Below are positions 60,961-64,000 of a stretch of DNA of 64,000 nucleotides, piece by piece. The stretch lies in contig KB310993.1 of assembly GCA_000328365.1 (NCBI GenBank), forward strand, positions 137,048 to 201,047, given 5' to 3'. A program made the position numbers and the translations under genes. How positions within the stretch are numbered: the stretch's first letter is position 1; every line of letters begins with the position of its first letter. The stretch is from Capitella teleta. Its lineage: Eukaryota > Annelida > Polychaeta > Capitellidae. The notes under the pieces were generated by a model, which saw only the letters and a list, made by a program, of their open reading frames with translations, was not told where the DNA came from and made no database searches.

Positions 60961-61359
60961 TAAGTAGATAATGAGTTAGAGTTCTGTAATGAGTTAGAGT
61001 AGATCAGGTTCGGTTGAGACGCATTGAAAGTTTAGGAGCCCCTTTTTTGCAATTTTCTCTGGATTTTGTGATCGGATTCCGCGGATTTGTTTGCATATTG
61101 TGAGGTATTGTTCTATAGAACCTATCTGTGTTCTCGTTATTTTGTTTTCTTTTTGTTTTGTACGTCTCAACCGAGGTTATTGTACATCATATTTCTCTAA
61201 GTGCATGACTTTGAGCGATCGAGGTCATCGTCACGCTTGACTGGTCAGCACTGACCGGTTCGTTCGTATTGTCATATTTTTATCTCGATTTTTTCCTCTC
61301 TCTTACCTGCGCTCAGCTGATTGTTGCGTAGTTCTGGTGTGCATGAACAACCAAACAGC

Positions 61360-61998
61360 ATGTCCGAAACTGATGCTACCCCGCCTGATGATCCGGGTGA
61401 TCAAAAGTTCACCTGTCACTAATGCATTATTAGGCTACGTGTTCAACTGCATGCACTTTAGTTCTGTGTATAACTTACGGGTTGTTGTACTTGGACACTT
61501 TTCGGCTGATGCAATACACAAAGCAAAGGAGACTCTGGCTCAACATGTTGCTTCTTCAGTTGTGGGAGAAGCCTTCTACTCTACACGGGATAAGCCGTTC
61601 TGGAACCCAATCACGCGAACCCTCCCCGTAGTTACTCCGTTGCTCTACAGAAGAATTCCGATGGCGGCACAGCAATCCCATGGACCAAGGTTCGGAAAAC
61701 TCGGAAATCTCGACCTATTAATCGGACTGATGTGAAGAATGCGACCCAGCAACTCCGGACGGTCACAGGGAAGAGCGCTTGTGATTCAGAGCTTGTAGGA
61801 AGCATGCCGGCGAAACACATATACGTCAGTAAACTGAACACAGATATCACCTCTGATCACATCAGTGACTACATGCGAAAAAAGAATATCCACGTGCGTC
61901 AAACGAGGAAAGTTAGCAAAGATGAATGGCTACACGGGTCATTTAAAGTTGCAATAAATGCTGAGGACCTGGAGCGAGTCCTTGGCGAAGAATTTTGA
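61360..61998 (+). pseudogene. LINE B ORF1, frameshifted
   Basis: An ATG at 61360 opens MSETDATPPDDPGDQKFTCH and stops. A second frame (to 61735) then carries LRVVVLGHFSADAIHKAKET, and a third (about 61594-61998) carries HIYVSKLNTDITSDHISDYM and LHGSFKVAINAEDLERVLGE. The last part resembles the nucleic-acid-binding ORF1 proteins of Jockey/CR1-type LINEs. Two frameshifts are implied. ORF2 starts 77 bp downstream. Confidence 0.55.
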
Positions 61999-62075
61999 CC
62001 AGAAAGTGTCTGCTGCAGGGAATGGCTGCCATTCATTGCAAAGAATAGTAATGGAGATGATCCAAAAAAAATATA

Positions 62076-64000
62076 ATGATGATGATGAATAACGAAATAA
62101 CGCAAAACTTAAAAGTTTGTACGTATAATATAGCAGGGTTCAATAGATGTAACTGGCTTTATGTTCAGCAATTATGTGATAATAATGATTTTGTTTTCCT
62201 TCAGGAGCTATGGTTGCACAGCTCAGAAGGACACCGCATCACTGAAAGCTTAAGTAATGTTTCCATGCACTTTGTTTCGGGTATGCCAGATGATGAGATA
62301 CACGTCGGTAGGCCATATGGCGGCTGCTGTATTATCTGGAATTCCAAATTAAAATGTAAAGTATCTCCGTTACCATGTGGCAACAGTAGAGTTTGTGCGA
62401 TCAAAATCGATCTAAGTGATGGCCCCCTGCTGTTGATTAATGCTTACATGCCATGTGACACACAGGTTGCTTATCACGACAACCAATTAGTGTTTGAAGA
62501 AGTCCTGAATGATATCGCCGATTTAATTCAGATCAGCAACATCGACAAAATCGTGTTCGGTGGCGATTTCAACACTGCATTGCCTCGGCGTGCTTCAACG
62601 CACACTCGTTCTCTTAATCAGTTTGTTACTAATGAGAGTTTATCTTTTCTCAGTGCTCTTTCATGCTATGAAGTTGACTACACTCACGAGAGTGAAACGC
62701 ATGGGACGAGATCAACACTGGACCATTTCATTGTATCCAGTCAGTTGGTATGTAGCGTCAATCGCGTTCAGTGTGATCATAACGCACTCAGCTCATCTGA
62801 TCATACAGCACTTTTACTATCTCTCTTTATTAGCATGCCGTCCATTAGCAATGGGCAATCAGTCCCTCGGAGAGGTCCAGTGCCTCTCTGGCCGAAGGCC
62901 ACTGATGCTCACATAGCAAACTATCGCAATTCTCTTAGCGAATCCACTGAGGATCTCACACCACCTTACGAAGCACTTCGATGTGATTCTCCCCAATGTA
63001 CTGCTCAAACGGAGACCATATTGTCCTACTATAATGCGCTAATCAGTCTTTGTCTTTCTTCTGGTCGCAGGTCTATTCCGCACTCCCCCGTGTCCCGGTC
63101 AGGTAGCCGACGATCAGTCCCTTTCTGGTCGACGCATGTAAGACCCCTGAAAGATAACGCACTCTTCTGGCACGCTATCTGGAAGTCATGTGACTCTCCC
63201 GCCACTGGTGCTGTGGCCAATATCCGATGCTCTACGCGTGCAAAATATCATCGTGCAATTAGATACTTCAAACAAAATGACCAGCTCGCTCGTTTCACTC
63301 GCATGGGTGAATATTTTGTTAATCAGGGGCGTGATGAATTTTGGACTGAAGTGCAGAAAATGCGTGGCAACAATAGTGCCACTCCAACTATTGTTGATGA
63401 TTGCCTGTCTGAAGATGATATTGCTCTTTGTTTTCGCGAGAAGTACAACACCCTGTACAACAGTGTTGGTTATGTGCCAGAAGAAATGGCCCGTTTGAGA
63501 CAGGAAATCGAAGCCAATGCATGTCGTCATAAGGGAGAGATGTGCCGTTCTCATGTGCTCAGTATCCGAGATGTTACCATTGCTGTGAGTAACCTTAAGC
63601 GGGGCAAGCATGATGGTCACTTGGGGCATTACTCTGATCATCTCCGTTTTGCTCCTAACCGTTTTCTTTGCTGCTTATCTCTGACTCTCAACAGTTTGCT
63701 CGTGCATGGTCTTGTTCCAGATGAAATGGCTCTATCTACCGTTTCTCCGATTCCGAAGAACAAGCGCAAAAGTTTGAATGACTCTGATAACTACCGGGCT
63801 ATTGCCTTAAGCAGTATAATCGGTAAGATGCTCGACAGGGTTCTGATCGAGAAATGTTCTGCTCTGACTGATACATCTGATCTCCAGTTTGGTTTCAAGG
63901 CACGTCATTCTACCAACCAATGTTCGTTTGTTGCCAGGGAGATAATTGAATATTATCACAGCCGTGATTCTGATGTCTATATTACTTTACTTGATGTCTC
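62076..64000 (+). CDS. LINE B ORF2: endonuclease and start of reverse transcriptase (open, partial)
   Basis: The frame is open for 641 codons with no stop and runs off the end. An in-frame TGA at 62058 bounds it upstream; four Met codons at 62076-62087 are candidate starts. The APE endonuclease motifs are intact: QELWLHS (Glu near residue 44), GRPYGGCCI, LLINAYMPCD, the catalytic GGDFNT near residue 165, THGTRSTLDHF and SSDHTALL. A linker with FWHAIWKSC and RAKYHRAIRYFKQND follows. The reverse transcriptase begins with STVSPIPKNKRKSLNDSDNY and ALSSIIGKMLDR, then LQFGFKARHSTNQCSF, up to the first catalytic region at the window edge. The unbroken frame suggests a recent insertion. Confidence 0.9.
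   Translation, partial: MMMMNNEITQNLKVCTYNIAGFNRCNWLYVQQLCDNNDFVFLQELWLHSSEGHRITESLSNVSMHFVSGMPDDEIHVGRPYGGCCIIWNSKLKCKVSPLPCGNSRVCAIKIDLSDGPLLLINAYMPCDTQVAYHDNQLVFEEVLNDIADLIQISNIDKIVFGGDFNTALPRRASTHTRSLNQFVTNESLSFLSALSCYEVDYTHESETHGTRSTLDHFIVSSQLVCSVNRVQCDHNALSSSDHTALLLSLFISMPSISNGQSVPRRGPVPLWPKATDAHIANYRNSLSESTEDLTPPYEALRCDSPQCTAQTETILSYYNALISLCLSSGRRSIPHSPVSRSGSRRSVPFWSTHVRPLKDNALFWHAIWKSCDSPATGAVANIRCSTRAKYHRAIRYFKQNDQLARFTRMGEYFVNQGRDEFWTEVQKMRGNNSATPTIVDDCLSEDDIALCFREKYNTLYNSVGYVPEEMARLRQEIEANACRHKGEMCRSHVLSIRDVTIAVSNLKRGKHDGHLGHYSDHLRFAPNRFLCCLSLTLNSLLVHGLVPDEMALSTVSPIPKNKRKSLNDSDNYRAIALSSIIGKMLDRVLIEKCSALTDTSDLQFGFKARHSTNQCSFVAREIIEYYHSRDSDVYITLLDV

Larger units (their letters stand above)
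60985..64000 (+). mobile_element. APE-type LINE copy B, 5' part, running off the window
   Basis: Untranslated 5' region to about 61335, then a broken ORF1, then an ORF2 open to the window end. Same group as LINE copy A. The boundary with repeat R1 near 60960-60985 marks its probable 5' end. Confidence 0.75.

Noticed and set aside
1-64000. CRISPR arrays, bacterial operons or rRNA genes
   Set aside because: No regularly spaced direct repeats or rRNA motifs, and the gene structure is eukaryotic throughout.

Overview
This is animal nuclear DNA: AT-rich, with spliced genes, GT-AG introns that are mostly 35-200 bp, polyadenylation signals, LINEs, a tRNA-derived SINE and DNA transposons with target-site duplications. 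The gene set (GTF3C4, WDR70, UBE2F, an NR2E-type nuclear receptor, an IL-17-like cytokine and a multidomain PAN/VWD/Kunitz secreted protein) is metazoan. A universal stress protein and very short introns suggest a marine invertebrate such as a tunicate or a sponge. The sequence alone does not settle which.

Layout. 1-978: possible last exons of a membrane transporter. 1.8-6.4 kb: a decayed minus-strand LINE split by an inserted repeat. 8.0-9.6 kb: universal stress protein gene. 10.2-14.4 kb (minus) and 14.7-24.2 kb (plus): a head-to-head pair, GTF3C4 and WDR70, sharing a 313-bp promoter gap. WDR70 intron 5 holds a nested stack: an outer hAT-like element carrying an inner hAT MITE and a truncated LINE. 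26.2-33.6 kb: nuclear receptor gene. Its 5.8-kb intron contains an antisense IL-17-like gene, a SINE, a perfect hairpin and a pogo/mariner-like element. 35.7-45.6 kb: a 36-exon gene for a giant secreted protein with 18 PAN/apple-like domains, then VWD, C8, TIL, Ly6-like and two Kunitz-like domains. 48.3-49.4 kb (minus): UBE2F. 49.5-64.0 kb: mostly mobile DNA, including a hAT-like MITE, a CR1-like LINE, a broken BEL/Pao LTR element (itself hit by a SINE) sitting inside an older repeat, and a LINE whose second ORF stays open to the window end.

Most striking: the 18 PAN-like domains form six repeats of an A-A-B triplet, distinguishable by cysteine position and by an intron that splits only the third domain. 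Two degenerate domains have each lost one cysteine pair in a way that matches the known PAN/apple disulfide pattern, and both Kunitz-like domains lack the same disulfide. The IL-17-like gene nested antisense in the nuclear receptor intron is the second main point.

Roles. GTF3C4 (RNA polymerase III factor), WDR70 (nuclear WD40 protein) and UBE2F (NEDD8 E2) are housekeeping genes. The nuclear receptor, IL-17-like and PAN-type genes are regulatory or extracellular. All exon models are manual, checked by reading phase; none is backed by transcripts.
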